Source of the DNA: Paramecium sonneborni
Lineage: Eukaryota; Ciliophora; Oligohymenophorea; Peniculida; Parameciidae
Assembly (NCBI GenBank): GCA_905182985.1
Contig: CAJJDN010000177.1
Location: 125,413-189,412, forward strand
Direction: 5' to 3'
Length of the DNA stretch: 64,000 nt
Below, one piece after another: positions 25,466-37,814 of this stretch; position 1 is the stretch's first letter, and each line of letters starts with the position of its first letter. The position numbers were made by a program, and so were the translations under genes. A model generated the notes under the pieces. The model did no database searches. It was not told the origin of the DNA and was given only the letters and a program-made list of their open reading frames with translations.

Positions 25466-26257
25466 TCATAATTGTCTATTTGTATGACTTAATTTAAATT
25501 CTTAAGGTATAGTAACTCCAGGTTTCCATTTTGAGGTTTTCTTAGGTTCTTCTTTTTTCTTATTTGCCTATTAGACTCTTTCAAAATATGTTATAAGTCC
25601 TTTTTTATTGAATTCTGATACTCTGACACTTTTTTATTCAATTTTTTTATTAACTTAAGGTTTAAAGGTACATAACGATTGACTTTCATTTTAGACATCC
25701 TTTTAATATTGAATAAGTTTTTGTTATTTTTTAGTTTCCCAATATCTATTTCTTTATTGAAAAGGCATACTAAAATCACAATATTTAGTTTAACTTTTAG
25801 AAAGATCTGGTTAAAATGTGGTTTCACTTTCTTTTGATCTTTCCATTTCTAATTGTAGTCTCAATTATTCTTTTTTAGATTTATAAAATTGATCTAATGT
25901 ATATAATTATTCCCATCTAGGAGCAATTCCTGAAATAGTTCTTTTTCTAGTTTATGATTAAGATTATTCTTTGATTTCAGGTGTGACTGATCTAGGTTTA
26001 GTTAATCTTTCTTTTGCATCTCCTAATTTTTCAGCAATTCTAAGTGATTTCCTAGATAGCATAGGTCTGAATGAACACTATTATTCTATTAATTGATTTT
26101 TAATTTCTTTAGGCTTATCAATTTAGATGATTAGATTAACAGTATCCTTATTTTATTTCAATGGTATTTAGACAACTTGAGAATTCTTATCGACTGGATT
26201 GAGAGAATTTAACTTTGCTAATTCTTTTTCAACCAATAATTCTAATTCATCAAGCAT
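25466..26257 (-). CDS. Unknown protein, 263 aa, in frame with an upstream zinc-finger frame
   Basis: Open frame MLDELELLVEKELAK... to TGA at 25466. Contains Pro/Arg-rich stretches (KERLTKPRSVTPEIK, RTISGIAPRWEQLY) and two similar Phe-x-Pro blocks (TTFQPDLSKSQ and CTFKPQVNKKIE). The frame is the same as that of the zinc-finger ORF immediately upstream, separated by one TGA and 21 nt. It may be the C-terminal part of one 375-aa protein, not a separate gene. No family recognised. Confidence 0.6.
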
Positions 26258-26278
26258 TACGTTAAATTTTAATAAATA

Positions 26279-26593
26279 TCATTATTTAATCTTTTTATGT
26301 ACTTCTGAATTCTCTTCATGTTCAATCAAATATTTCATGCTTTGAAATTTTCTTTTGCAAAGAATACAAAATTTAACCTTTAATAATTCTTTCTTAATTT
26401 ATTCACTCAATTTTATCAATTCATTAACCTTCTCAACATCTTTAGTAGGCTTTTATTCTGAATTTTAAGTTTAATAAACTTAATTAGTAAAATGTCTGGT
26501 AACCTTGACTTTCCCACTACTTTGAGGAGGAGTCTCTTCAGGATGAAAATTTCTATTCTTTACGGAAAAACTTCTTTCAATATTATTACTCAT
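26279..26593 (-). CDS. U1-type C2H2 zinc-finger protein, 104 aa (or N-terminal part of a larger protein)
   Basis: MSNNIERSFSVKNRN... to TGA. Residues about 73-100 form one zinc finger FCILCKRKF...HEENSEVHKK with CxxC and two His at U1-type spacing, like the finger in RBM5/RBM10 splicing factors (CLLCxRxF...H...LHK). This suggests RNA binding. The TGA stop is directly followed, in frame, by a protein-like segment and then the next gene's ATG, so the two frames may be one gene with a sequence error or a recoded TGA. Confidence 0.65.
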
Positions 26594-26740
26594 ATAATTA
26601 TTTTAATATTATAATAATTCTAATTATGATTTTATATCTAATTAAGATCTTTAAATACTCTATCTCATTTATCTTAATTAACATAACTATAATTATCTTA
26701 GTTTATAAAATCTAAAAGATAACAAAAATATCATCGAAAA

Positions 26741-29700
26741 TCATTAACCACTTTATTACTGTAATGATTTCTACTCTTGCTAATACACTTTCTCCCATTC
26801 AAAGATAGTTTCATCTAAATTATTAACACAAATTTAAAATGCGCCTTTACCAAATAGATTCATTTAATAATACAATGGTCTCACAATAACTTTTATAAAC
26901 CCCATTTCATTTTTAGACATTACATGTAACTATGATAATTAAATATTCCTATATACTTTATCTAAATCTTTCATAAATGGCTATTAAGGATATCCTTTCT
27001 TCCCTTCTTCTTCATATTATGCACGATACTCTTAATTTATCTTTTCACTCCATAATCTACTTTATGGCCATTTCCTTGCTGTTCCATTAAAATCAGCTGT
27101 ATGAGTTATCATTCCACATAACAAAGATAAATCTTCAGGATCATTACCATATTACTCTATTCTAGATTCAAATTCTTTTAACATTTTAAAATGTTCCTGC
27201 ATATCTGTTGCTAAAATATTTTAAATTAGTTATTTTCTAAATGTTCTGAAATCCTAATCTGAAAAATTACATAGAATATTTGTTTAATTATCTCTCAATA
27301 TTTTTATCGTTGTTGCTGCATGATGCTATTCTAATATCTAATAAATAAAATAATAAACTCATACCACTTTATCATGATATCGTATTGCCAATTAACTTAA
27401 TGAATTTGCTTCGTATGCATTTGTTTTACCTGAATGAGCAACATCATGACATAAAGCTGATAATAATAAACAAAACTTTGTTATATTATTAAAAATTTAT
27501 TAATCTAAATGTTGTGTTAATGATTTTATAAAACAATTAACAGCTTGCATTACAGCTACTCCATGGTCAAAATTATGATAAGGATTATTATTCATATTAT
27601 ATTAAGTCTCCATTTCAATTAAAAAATTTATCAACTTCTCTTAAGGTAATGCAAACATTTAATTAAAATTATTTCTCTCCAATATTGACCAAACTATCCT
27701 TTATTTCTCTATTGTTGATTTTATCTAAAATCAATTATTTTATATAAATTACTAAATTAATATTCAAATCTAGTTAATCTAACTAAATGTCTTCCTCCTT
27801 TAAAATTAGATGAGTATCATTTAATTTATTGGGATTTGTCTTCATACATCTTCTCTCCTCCTCTCGTTACTTAAAAAAAAAACTATTTTTTCCAACAACT
27901 TATTCCTTATCTATTTTTCTAAAAACCAAAGTTGGAGTTTTTTAAGTTTACTAAGCAATAGCTGAATTGACGTCCTATATTTGCGGCATATACATTGCAA
28001 CTACTGAATTTCTAATGTCAGGATTAAATTCTTCTAATTTCTTAATATAATCCATTGTTTCTGTTTGTAATAATTATTGTCTTATTGTCTTTCCATNNNN
28101 NNNNNNNNNNNNNNNNNNNNNNNNNNNNNNNNNNNNNNNNNNNNNNNNNNNNNNNNNNNNNNNNNNNNNNNNNNNNNNNNNNNNNNNNNNNNNNNNNNNN
28201 NNNNNNNNNNNNNNNNNNNNNNNNNNNNNNNNNNNNNNNNNNNNNNNNNNNNNNATATTATGCACGATACTCTTAATTTATCTTTTCACTCCATAATCTA
28301 CTTTATGGCCATTTCCTTGCTGTTCCATTAAAATCAGCTGTATGAGTTATCATTCCACATAACAAAGATAAATCTTCAGGATCATTACCATATTACTCTA
28401 TTCTAGATTCAAATTCTTTTAACATTTTAAAATGTTCCTGCATATCTGTTGCTAAAATATTTTAAATTAGTTATTTTCTAAATGTTCTGAAATCCTAATC
28501 TGAAAAATTACATAGAATATTTGTTTAATTATCTCTCAATATTTTTATCGTTGTTGCTGCATGATGCTATTCTAATATCTAATAAATAAAATAATAAACT
28601 CATACCACTTTATCATGATATCGTATTGCCAATTAACTTAATGAATTTGCTTCGTATGCATTTGTTTTACCTGAATGAGCAACATCATGACATAAAGCTG
28701 ATAATAATAAACAAAACTTTGTTATATTATTAAAAATTTATTAATCTAAATGTTGTGTTAATGATTTTATAAAACAATTAACAGCTTGCATTACAGCTAC
28801 TCCATGGTCAAAATTATGATAAGGATTATTATTCATATTATATTAAGTCTCCATTTCAATTAAAAAATTTATCAACTTCTCTTAAGGTAATGCAAACATT
28901 TAATTAAAATTATTTCTCTCCAATATTGACCAAACTATCCTTTATTTCTCTATTGTTGATTTTATCTAAAATCAATTATTTTATATAAATTACTAAATTA
29001 ATATTCAAATCTAGTTAATCTAACTAAATGTCTTCCTCCTTTAAAATTAGATGAGTATCATTTAATTTATTGGGATTTGTCTTCATACATCTTCTCTCCT
29101 CCTCTCGTTACTTAAAAAAAAAACTATTTTTTCCAACAACTTATTCCTTATCTATTTTTCTAAAAACCAAAGTTGGAGTTTTTTAAGTTTACTAAGCAAT
29201 AGCTGAATTGACGTCCTATATTTGCGGCATATACATTGCAACTACTGAATTTCTAATGTCAGGATTAAATTCTTCTAATTTCTTAATATAATCCATTGTT
29301 TCTGTTTGTAATAATTATTGTCTTATTGTCTTTCCATTCGTAGGAGGCTAAGTCTTTTTTCGAACCCATTCATTTTCTGAAAGAATCAAAGTGAACCCTT
29401 TGAATTATCTTTCTTCTTTTCTAATCAATATTTCATATTCTTTATTTTAATCTTCTTCCTATTAATTTAATTTCCATTTTGAATTACTTATATAATTTTC
29501 AATATTTTAAACCATCTATTAATTCGATACAAAAATCTACTTATAAGTACCATCAATTTGAATTTTTTCAATCTAAAATTACATCTTAATTTTTTATGAC
29601 AAAGCTCTACTCAAAAATCTTAAACGACCCTATTTATCAAAATCAATCATAAACAAATTTTTAGTTCTTAAAAAATATTTATAAAATTGCATCCTCTCAT

Positions 29701-30984
29701 AACACTACTTAATAAATTATTGATAACGTTAATAAATTTGATTCACAGTATTATAAATCAATAAATCTTATGATTTTTTAAGATCCAAATTAGAGGCAAA
29801 AAAAAATGAAGAAGATGAATCTTTAAATTTTAGAGTAACCACATTAGGTTAAGCTTCAAAAATCTCATGAATCTGATATTGCTTATTAATAATTTAAAGG
29901 ATATTCTCAATGAATATATATTTTGAACATCTAACAATTTCTAAACCAAATTCTAATACAGTGTCTCCAATAGATAAAATACTAAAATATTAGACTTTAA
30001 TTTGTTATGAAGTGTAAATTACAAATTGAGCTAAATCAATCAAGGAATCCATGTAATTATATTTTTTAGCTAACATCACAAATGATGTAAAATTTAAGTC
30101 CAATTTCATTACAAAATATTACAAATTTGTAAGTTTAATTATAAAATGATTTGGAGTTTGATAATATTATTTTAGAATGTTTAAAGTGTGAACATCTGTT
30201 ATATCTTATAAATTAACCAATTCATCAAGCACTTCATTACTTATAGGAAATTCTTCAAACTTGTTCTCTTGATGTATTTCAACCTTTTGATCTTTGATGA
30301 GGATGAAACTATATGATTCACATCCAATTAATTAATTTAAGAACGTATTGAGAAATGCCTAAATATCTTTAGGTTCAACTTTCTCATCCATCAATTCAAG
30401 AAGTGAATTCATATAACGAGAATACCTTTGCTAAGTGTAACGACAATATTACCTTTATTTATGAATAGCTCTATTGTAGCGATTCTATAAATTATTAATC
30501 AATATCTTCATCTTCATCTAATGAATGTAAGACATTTTTGAGTTGTTCAATTTTTGACTTAAACTCTTACGTAATCTAAAGTTATCATAAACAAATTACA
30601 TTTTGATATTGTTACATACATTTTAATTGAATTATGAGCTGATCCATTAGTTAAATAGTTTGAGACTATGTGATATTCATAGATATATCTATATACTTAT
30701 AATTGTTATCCTTGCTTTTTAGATGGACTAAAATCTTAGGTATGTGATTTTGAACGAGTCATTTGAAGTTAGGACACATAAGAAAGCAATTCAGATTTTA
30801 TCTTCTCATTTTCCTTTTATTTTGACAATAACCACATTAAAGTTGGTTCTTATATTGTTAATTTCTATTTTATTAACCTTTTCTCTTATTAGGAGATTAG
30901 ACATTCCTATTCCATCTCACTTAACACTTGAAAAAAGTTTAAATACCCACAAAGACTGGGTGTTTGTTAATCATCTTATTTCAT
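26741..30984 (-). CDS. Class I 3',5'-cyclic-nucleotide phosphodiesterase with GAF-like N-terminal region
   Basis: Hydrolyses cAMP and/or cGMP. In the assembly the gene is inflated by a 1,083-bp direct repeat around a 158-base N gap. Collapsing it and removing five introns (31, 24, 22, 28, 27 nt) gives exactly 957 codons. N-terminal 130 aa coiled-coil-like; about 150-480 resembles GAF-type sensor folds; C-terminal about 620-940 is the HD catalytic domain: YHNFDHG, LCHDVAHSGKTN, LEQHHA, THTADFNG, GFIKVIVRPLY. These supply the His/Asp metal ligands. Which nucleotide is preferred cannot be told. The start MKQDDQQTPSLCGYL is the most upstream in-frame ATG, 110 bp from the divergent PP2C gene. Confidence 0.88.
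27014..28096. repeat. Direct repeat copy 1 left of N gap (contig overlap)
   Basis: 1,083 bp matching 28255-29337 as far as I could compare, ending exactly at the first N. It contains PDE coding sequence. Best explained as the end of a contig that overlaps the next one. Confidence 0.9.
28097..28254. other. Assembly gap (158 N)
   Basis: Run of N inside the PDE gene. The flanks are copies of each other, so the true gap is negative (an overlap), not missing sequence. Confidence 0.95.
28255..29337. repeat. Direct repeat copy 2 right of N gap (contig overlap)
   Basis: Matches 27014-28096 at an offset of 1,241. This copy continues without break into the upstream half of the PDE gene. Confidence 0.9.
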
Positions 30985-31094
30985 TTATTAATTAATGAAA
31001 AGAACAGTTGATATTTACAAACCAAATGTAAAGAAACCAAAACTACCCAATGGTGGCAAATCATAGACATCTTATGGAGCATACTTAAACAGTG

Positions 31095-32561
31095 ATGTTA
31101 AAACCATTGCTAAATTGTACTGATTGTTACCATTTACATGAGGAAGGACAATCTTACGCAAATCACGAACAATTACTTTATTAAGAATCTTCGAATAGAG
31201 TAGTAATAAAAATCCAGTGCCAAATAGCTTAAGACCAATTTTTCTTAGTTACGATAACCAAGGTCTATTACAATAGATGCTAAGAACTCTTAAAAAAGTA
31301 TGATAGGATGATTATATATTAAGAAATATCAAGGCCATATGAATCATTATAACCAAAAAGATAAACAGTAATTGAATCAACATAAAATTTGATAAAGCAA
31401 TATGCAAATAACAAGTTGAAAAGCAATACAGAAAAAAGAAATTTATGGCATAATTTTGTAACAGAATGTACATTTATATTTACAGCTTAATAATTCAATA
31501 ATTGATTAATAAGTACGTAGAGCATAAAGTTCAAGTACACATAATATGCGATAAGTACCAAGGAGTGATTTAAAATATAGATCGGCTTAATCTTTACATT
31601 ATAATCCTGATTATTTATAATTTAAGCTATAATTTAGTGCAAGAACAAGATAAGGATAATTGGCATCAAATCCAAATAAAACAAATTAAGACAGTTACAT
31701 ATGTGAAACAAATATAGTTTGTGATATGCATCTTTTTTCAGTATGTGATGGTCATGGTTAGAATGGCCATTTCGTATCATAATATGTTAGAGATTAATTT
31801 ACAAAAATATTGAGAAGAGATAATTAATTAAAATAGCATCCTAGATAAGCAATAGTTAAATCTATATCAGTATTAGCAAATTTAATAAATTAATAACCAT
31901 TTGATACATAATTCAGCGGGACAACAATGAATGTATTATTGGTTTAAGATGGTGGACATTTAATTTGTTCAAATGTAGGAGATAGTAGAGCAATAATAGG
32001 AAAATTAGGAAATAATTAAAAATTCAAAGCATTTCCTTTATCAATAGATCATAAACCTTGTATCGAGAAGGAAATGAATAGAATTCATATGCATGGAGGT
32101 AGAGTAGATACTTATTATGATGATTAAGGTATTATATATTAATCCAATAGGTAATTCGATTGGACCAGCTAGAGTTTGGGTAAGGGATGGAAATTATCCA
32201 GGATTAGCTATGAGTCGTAGTCTTGGTGATTAAATTGCTTAATCAGTTGGTGTTTCTAGTATTCCTGGTATTTTATTAATATCTATTTTTAATTTAGAGA
32301 TATTTGAATATTAATTAACTCCTTAGGATAAATTTATAATTTTAGGAAGCGATGGAGTTTGGGAGTTTATTGATAATTAAAGTGTTGTTGATATTGTAGG
32401 CAAACATTATATGAAAGGCAATTTAGAAGGAGCATGCGATGAATTAATGTAGATCTCATATAAAATGTGGACTTTAGTAATTTTATATATAAATATAATT
32501 AATTTAGGAAGATGATTCAGTTGTTGATGATATTACCTTTATAGTTATATTCATAAGCTGA
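31095..32561 (+). CDS. PP2C-family (PPM) protein phosphatase
   Basis: Mn/Mg-dependent Ser/Thr phosphatase. 451 aa after introns of 28 (ending CAG), 22, 30 and 31 nt. Catalytic domain about 170-440: NKTNQDSYI, VCDGHGQNGHF (metal Asp), FSGTTMNVLL, NVGDSRA, SIDHKP, MSRSLGD, ILGSDGVWEFI and a closing DDSVVDDIT. All metal-ligand aspartates are present, so it should be active. About 160 N-terminal residues with a Cys/His-rich start (NCTDCYHLHEEGQ) are unassigned. The start at 31095 is chosen over an ATG at 30995 whose 43-codon frame does not join. It is divergent from the PDE gene. Confidence 0.88.
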
Positions 32562-32600
32562 TTATAGATTATAATAAATTGATTTTTTAAATTAATTGTA

Positions 32601-33761
32601 TTAATATGAATTCTAAAATTTTAAGATATTTAATATCTAATTGCTTTGCTAAAAATCATCATTTGTCATTAGCATAATAAGATCCTTAGATCTTTGATTT
32701 AATTTAAAAAGCATAAAGTCATAAATGCATAGATTTTATAGAAACACCTACATCTTTAGCAGTATAATAATCTTTGGGGTCTATGATGTCAACAAAATAT
32801 GCATCTGGTTATCCGGGGAAGAAAAATAAACCAGGAACAGAAATATATGATAAAATAGAATAAACATGTTGGGAAAGAGCTCAATCATTATTTAAATTAA
32901 ATAATTTTAATGTGAATGTATAATTGCAAACTGTACCTGCAGCTAAATTTATTGTAAGCAAAGCTATTGTTAAACCTGGAGGTACTATTTTAAGTAGAGG
33001 CAATATGGATACAAAAGCGTTAGAAAAGTATTATAATATAATTTAGAATGATAATTATCATGGTTAAATTGATATGATTATTGATTCTAAATTAGATCGA
33101 TTAGATACACTTTGGTAAGAATACAAAAATATACCAATCCTTTTGGATATAACAGAAAAGGCTCCATTTTATGTAACTAATCTACTTCATGTTGAATCTT
33201 AATTATTATAAAAATATCAATTTATTGTTGTTAATACTTAAAGGTAATTTTAATATGTATATTTATCTTAGTTTACTTGGTCCAAAAGGTTGTATATTAT
33301 TTTCAGATAAGAAGTTTTCAGAAGAAGTTGATGAAGCATGTTATCCAGGATATTAATCTGGCCCTCATTTTCATACAATTACAGGAATCACTGTATCTTT
33401 AGGAGAAATCTAAAATTAAGAATATTAAACCTTTTTTTAATAAGTTAAAAGTAATTGTGCAGCTTTAAAAAGATAATTAAAATTAAAAGGTATCTTTACT
33501 TATAATTTAATTAGAATTTCCTTTAATTGAAACATCAGGTACATTTGTTAGTATAGAAGCAAACGAGCAAGATTCTAATAAATTAGAAAACTCATAAATA
33601 TATGCTCGTTTTAGAGAATCTAGAATAGATTTTAAGTAATATATTTTTGATTATTAATTTTTAGTTTAATTCCTTTAACTTATAAAGGTGTAAAGTAAGA
33701 TGCTATTCCTAAATTAGCAGAGTGTTTAGGGCTTGCATTATATCATTCAAGACATGGCAAA
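32601..33761. repeat. Direct repeat copy 1 (contig overlap), left of single n
   Basis: 1,161 bp matching 33763-34923; the junction is a single n at 33762. It carries the SHMT-like gene without its last codons. Likely an unmerged contig end. Confidence 0.88.
32606..33761 (+). CDS. SHMT-like gene, truncated assembly copy
   Basis: Same sequence as the gene at 33768-35001, cut off at the single n after the codons for HSRHGK. It should be treated as an assembly duplicate, not as a tandem paralogue, because the copies match and one end falls exactly at the join. Confidence 0.8.
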
Positions 33762-33762
33762 N

Positions 33763-34923
33763 TTAATATGAATTCTAAAATTTTAAGATATTTAATATCT
33801 AATTGCTTTGCTAAAAATCATCATTTGTCATTAGCATAATAAGATCCTTAGATCTTTGATTTAATTTAAAAAGCATAAAGTCATAAATGCATAGATTTTA
33901 TAGAAACACCTACATCTTTAGCAGTATAATAATCTTTGGGGTCTATGATGTCAACAAAATATGCATCTGGTTATCCGGGGAAGAAAAATAAACCAGGAAC
34001 AGAAATATATGATAAAATAGAATAAACATGTTGGGAAAGAGCTCAATCATTATTTAAATTAAATAATTTTAATGTGAATGTATAATTGCAAACTGTACCT
34101 GCAGCTAAATTTATTGTAAGCAAAGCTATTGTTAAACCTGGAGGTACTATTTTAAGTAGAGGCAATATGGATACAAAAGCGTTAGAAAAGTATTATAATA
34201 TAATTTAGAATGATAATTATCATGGTTAAATTGATATGATTATTGATTCTAAATTAGATCGATTAGATACACTTTGGTAAGAATACAAAAATATACCAAT
34301 CCTTTTGGATATAACAGAAAAGGCTCCATTTTATGTAACTAATCTACTTCATGTTGAATCTTAATTATTATAAAAATATCAATTTATTGTTGTTAATACT
34401 TAAAGGTAATTTTAATATGTATATTTATCTTAGTTTACTTGGTCCAAAAGGTTGTATATTATTTTCAGATAAGAAGTTTTCAGAAGAAGTTGATGAAGCA
34501 TGTTATCCAGGATATTAATCTGGCCCTCATTTTCATACAATTACAGGAATCACTGTATCTTTAGGAGAAATCTAAAATTAAGAATATTAAACCTTTTTTT
34601 AATAAGTTAAAAGTAATTGTGCAGCTTTAAAAAGATAATTAAAATTAAAAGGTATCTTTACTTATAATTTAATTAGAATTTCCTTTAATTGAAACATCAG
34701 GTACATTTGTTAGTATAGAAGCAAACGAGCAAGATTCTAATAAATTAGAAAACTCATAAATATATGCTCGTTTTAGAGAATCTAGAATAGATTTTAAGTA
34801 ATATATTTTTGATTATTAATTTTTAGTTTAATTCCTTTAACTTATAAAGGTGTAAAGTAAGATGCTATTCCTAAATTAGCAGAGTGTTTAGGGCTTGCAT
34901 TATATCATTCAAGACATGGCAAA
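33763..34923. repeat. Direct repeat copy 2 (contig overlap), right of single n
   Basis: Matches 32601-33761 at an offset of 1,162 and continues into the complete 3' end of the SHMT-like gene. Confidence 0.88.
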
Positions 34924-35001
34924 TATTTATAAGATGAAAATAATTTATTATGGAAAAAAGAATTAGAAGTAACAATGAATGAATTTTATTCTATGATCTG
35001 A
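33768..35001 (+). CDS. Serine hydroxymethyltransferase-like protein lacking the PLP lysine
   Basis: 383 aa after introns of 28, 25 and 29 nt. Related to SHMT (glycine/serine one-carbon enzyme): SLGSMMSTKYASGYPGKK matches the SHMT substrate/PLP region, and TQSLLGPKGCILF matches the THKTLRGPRGG PLP loop. In that loop the Schiff-base Lys is replaced by Gln (encoded TAA, one base from AAA), and the usual SHMT tyrosines after YPGKR are absent (KNKPG). Overall length is shorter than SHMT (about 420-480). The N-terminus MNSKILRYLISNCFAK could be a mitochondrial presequence. Predicted to have lost SHMT chemistry; it might be a partner subunit or a new function, akin to SHMT-alpha-like proteins. Confidence 0.78.
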
Positions 35002-35052
35002 ATTTATAAATGTTCATCTTATTAATTATTTAAGTTAAGTAAATTAATATTT

Positions 35053-36321
35053 TCATTAAAGTATTATTGGATTTAATAATTCTACTTTTGATGAACCCCA
35101 AAGTTTTACACATGGATAGAGTTCCTTCTTAATCTCAAATTTAAGAGTCTTTATTATTATAAATTATAATACAAATGTTTCGTTTGGTTACTTTTTTATC
35201 CAAGTTATTTGCTATTATTCTACATTAATTTCTATTGTAATTATGTTTTTATTATAAAATTTAAATGATTTTGATTTATCATTATTCTCAGGATCCATTG
35301 TTGAAAATATATCACCTTAATTATTTATAAGATAAGTCCTTTATAATATTCAAATCTATTATTACCCATGTCCAATATTTGCTAAATTAGGATCATATTT
35401 AGATTCTATTAAAAGATCTCTATCACATACTCCTATATGAATTCTCCAATCACATTTTACTATTCGAAATGCTATTATTGTGGTTCCACTTTTTGAAATT
35501 GCCTAATCACATACACAAAATCCAAAACCCTCTGCTGAATTTTCTGGTTAGATAATATTTATTGCTCTATTTTTGTAAATATTTGAGAATTGATATTTTC
35601 CTTAATTTTGGTTAATCTATTATTGTTATTATTACTTCTTTTCATCCTTTGATTTATTAGGTTTTATACAAACAATTTAATGTTTCATTTCTTCCTATTT
35701 TATTTATTATTAAACTTAAACTGCTAAATTTAATTCAATTCATCTTACCTAATGACTACTTTAAACTCTCTTTTTCTGTTTTCTTTTGTTTCTTTGATTT
35801 TTATGAGATTTTTTGATTAGGTTCTTCTGTAACCAATTATTATTCAGCTGGATTATATTAATGAAATTTATACTATTTTTAAAAAGTAAGTCTTTAAAGT
35901 CTTATTTGATTTTTTGTAATGGTACCACAGCCAATTCTAAATTAATTTTCAATATTTTTTCCACTTCCTTCACTCTTATGATTTTATTTATCAAGTTATT
36001 AATTGCAATTATGGACATATCTTTAAGATTGATCTTTGGATTGAAACTTAATTAGTTTATAATGATAGTAATCAACTTTGCTATTGATTATAATTCCTCT
36101 GCAAGACTTTACATATTATGATAAGTATTTAATCCTTCTTACACATAATTATAAAAGTCTGTAAAATCTTAAAGATCATGAAGATGTTCTGAATGCAAAT
36201 AGTATTTCAAACATTGCTAACAATATGGTCTTATCTTTTAGCAATCTGAATTAACACATACACCAATTATTTATTTAGAGTAATGATTTTCATGTAAACA
36301 TTTAAGCACTGGGTCTTGCAT
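35053..36321 (-). CDS. B-box-like zinc-finger and SPRY-like domain protein, 396 aa
   Basis: Three introns (26 nt ending CAG; 25 nt TAG; 27 nt ending AAG at 35339-35365) give exactly 397 codons. The N-terminus MQDPVLKCLHENHY, then CVNSDC, CQQC and H/H pairs, forms a B-box-like zinc-binding module. A helical stretch follows (INLKDMSIIAINNL), then a Lys/Gln-rich linker. The C-terminal half resembles a SPRY/TRIM-type beta sandwich: WRIHIGVCDRDLL, IGHGTYLINNQGDIFS, TIEINVEQQQITWIKK. This architecture is common in ciliate genomes; partners are unknown. The start may lack a short upstream exon. Confidence 0.75.
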
Positions 36322-36805
36322 AATAACGGAATATACTATGATTTAATTTCAAATTATACATCAATTCAAATTAGTAGAATTTGATAAATCTGCATTCATT
36401 ATTTCAATTTCTTCAATACATCTCAAAGAAGCAAGTCTCAATATGTCTTATTAATCGCATCACCTCTACTTTTTACATTCTACCTCTTTAAAAAATATTA
36501 TTATATAAATTAACTACATCCAATTATTTTATCTTATAATATTTTTATTTTTATATAATTTATGAATAAATACATAGCTATTAATCAGGAATCTTAATTA
36601 AATACATATTTTAAATAATATCATTGCCATTATCAAAGTTAAATAAAACCATCATGAATCTAAATAAACCAAATAATCAAATAATATCAAACTTGAATAA
36701 ACCTTATACTATACATAGAAAGGATTAGAATGGAAGAAGATCTGAGAATGTATGAATTTTGACAAAAATAAATAAAATTTATAATTGAATAATTTATATA
36801 TAAAT
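36322..36805. other. Intergenic spacer
   Basis: About 480 bp between the B-box/SPRY-like gene start and the FKBP-TPR stop. AT-rich; short frames near 36400-36480 end at TGA. Nothing recognisable. Confidence 0.5.
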
Positions 36806-37814
36806 TCATTTTTTAATTTTAATAGATTAAAAAAGCTTTTTCTCTTCTGGTGATAGTTAGCACATATGGGAAACTTATCTAAAATAGAAATCTGCCTTAA
36901 CTTATTCATCTATTTCTTTTAGACAGGTTATTAATCTATAATAATTTTTAACTTCATATTGCTAATAATAAAATTGAACTAAAATAAATACTTTGTTTCT
37001 CATTTAGCCAATTATAGGTTCAAGAACAGAAATGGCCTATTTAAAATCTTATAACTTTATTAAACATTATGCCTTATTACTAGATAATACTAATAAAGAG
37101 TTTCTTTTGGCTTCTATAGCAACAGGATTATCTTCATATTTTTTGGGCCATTTTTCAAGAAAGTTTAATCCTCTTTGGTATCTTAATAAAGCACTTTAAT
37201 ATTATTATTTTTGATAGAATTAATTGCCTTCAATTTTAAATAGTTCCATTTATTTAAGACGACTAAAAATATGTTAGAATTAATTACTTATCTAAATTTT
37301 TTAAATCTAATGGTATTTCTGGTTGAGTAACTTCTAAGATTTCAATTTTGAAGTATTTTTATAAATTTTGAACTGTGATTCCACTAGCAATTTCTTATTC
37401 AGTATACATTTATTCATTAGATAACTTAAACCAAGCAATATCTCCTTCCTTCATTGAAAGAAAAGCAGATTTTAAACCTTAAATATATGGAATAGTAGAT
37501 GCCATAGAAATTTTAGTTGCTTATATATTATTAGTACCCTTATTTACAAGATTACCTTCTAAATCTCTTTCTTCACATCTCAGCTTTATCTTAGATTTAA
37601 GATTAATGGATTAAGGTTGTTCATTTGTATTAGACTCATTAACTATGTATTTAATCAAATTTGGATTTAATTCAATTGATTAATATTGTGAGAGAATAGA
37701 ATCCATATCTAATTTTTCAGGTAATTTTCTCTCACGAATAATTGGAGGATTAGCTGCATCTATTTAATGTTGCATTTCTATATCTTCAAGTGAAAACCAA
37801 CCTGATTAGTTCAT
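36806..37814 (-). CDS. FKBP-type peptidyl-prolyl isomerase-like protein with TPR domain
   Basis: 317 aa with introns of 25 and 30 nt (exact multiple of 3). Residues about 75-175 resemble a divergent FKBP fold: YIQGLKSAFLSMKEGDIAWF matches the FKBP block GLE.AL..MK.GE, and FKIEILEV the last strand. Residues about 190-300 hold TPR helices (GNQFYQKQQYQSALLRYQRG, then NKAQCLIKLQDFKQAISVLE), as in FKBP4/5 and AIP-type Hsp90 co-chaperones. Active-site aromatics of FKBP are mostly not visible, so isomerase activity is doubtful. Likely a co-chaperone. Confidence 0.8.

Noticed and set aside
28055..28331. Frames across the N gap
   Set aside because: They only exist because N codons are read as X; the flanks are PDE gene sequence.
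30744..30995. Hydrophobic plus-strand frame of 83 codons
   Set aside because: It is antisense to the 5' exon of the PDE gene, which is open in ciliate code on the minus strand with better composition.
30995..31124. ATG at 30995 as start of the PP2C gene
   Set aside because: Its 43-codon frame ends at TGA and cannot be joined to the PP2C frame by a GT-AG intron. ATG 31095 is already in the correct frame.
32606..35001. Two tandem SHMT-like paralogues
   Set aside because: The copies match and the first is cut exactly at the n, so this is better explained as a contig overlap.
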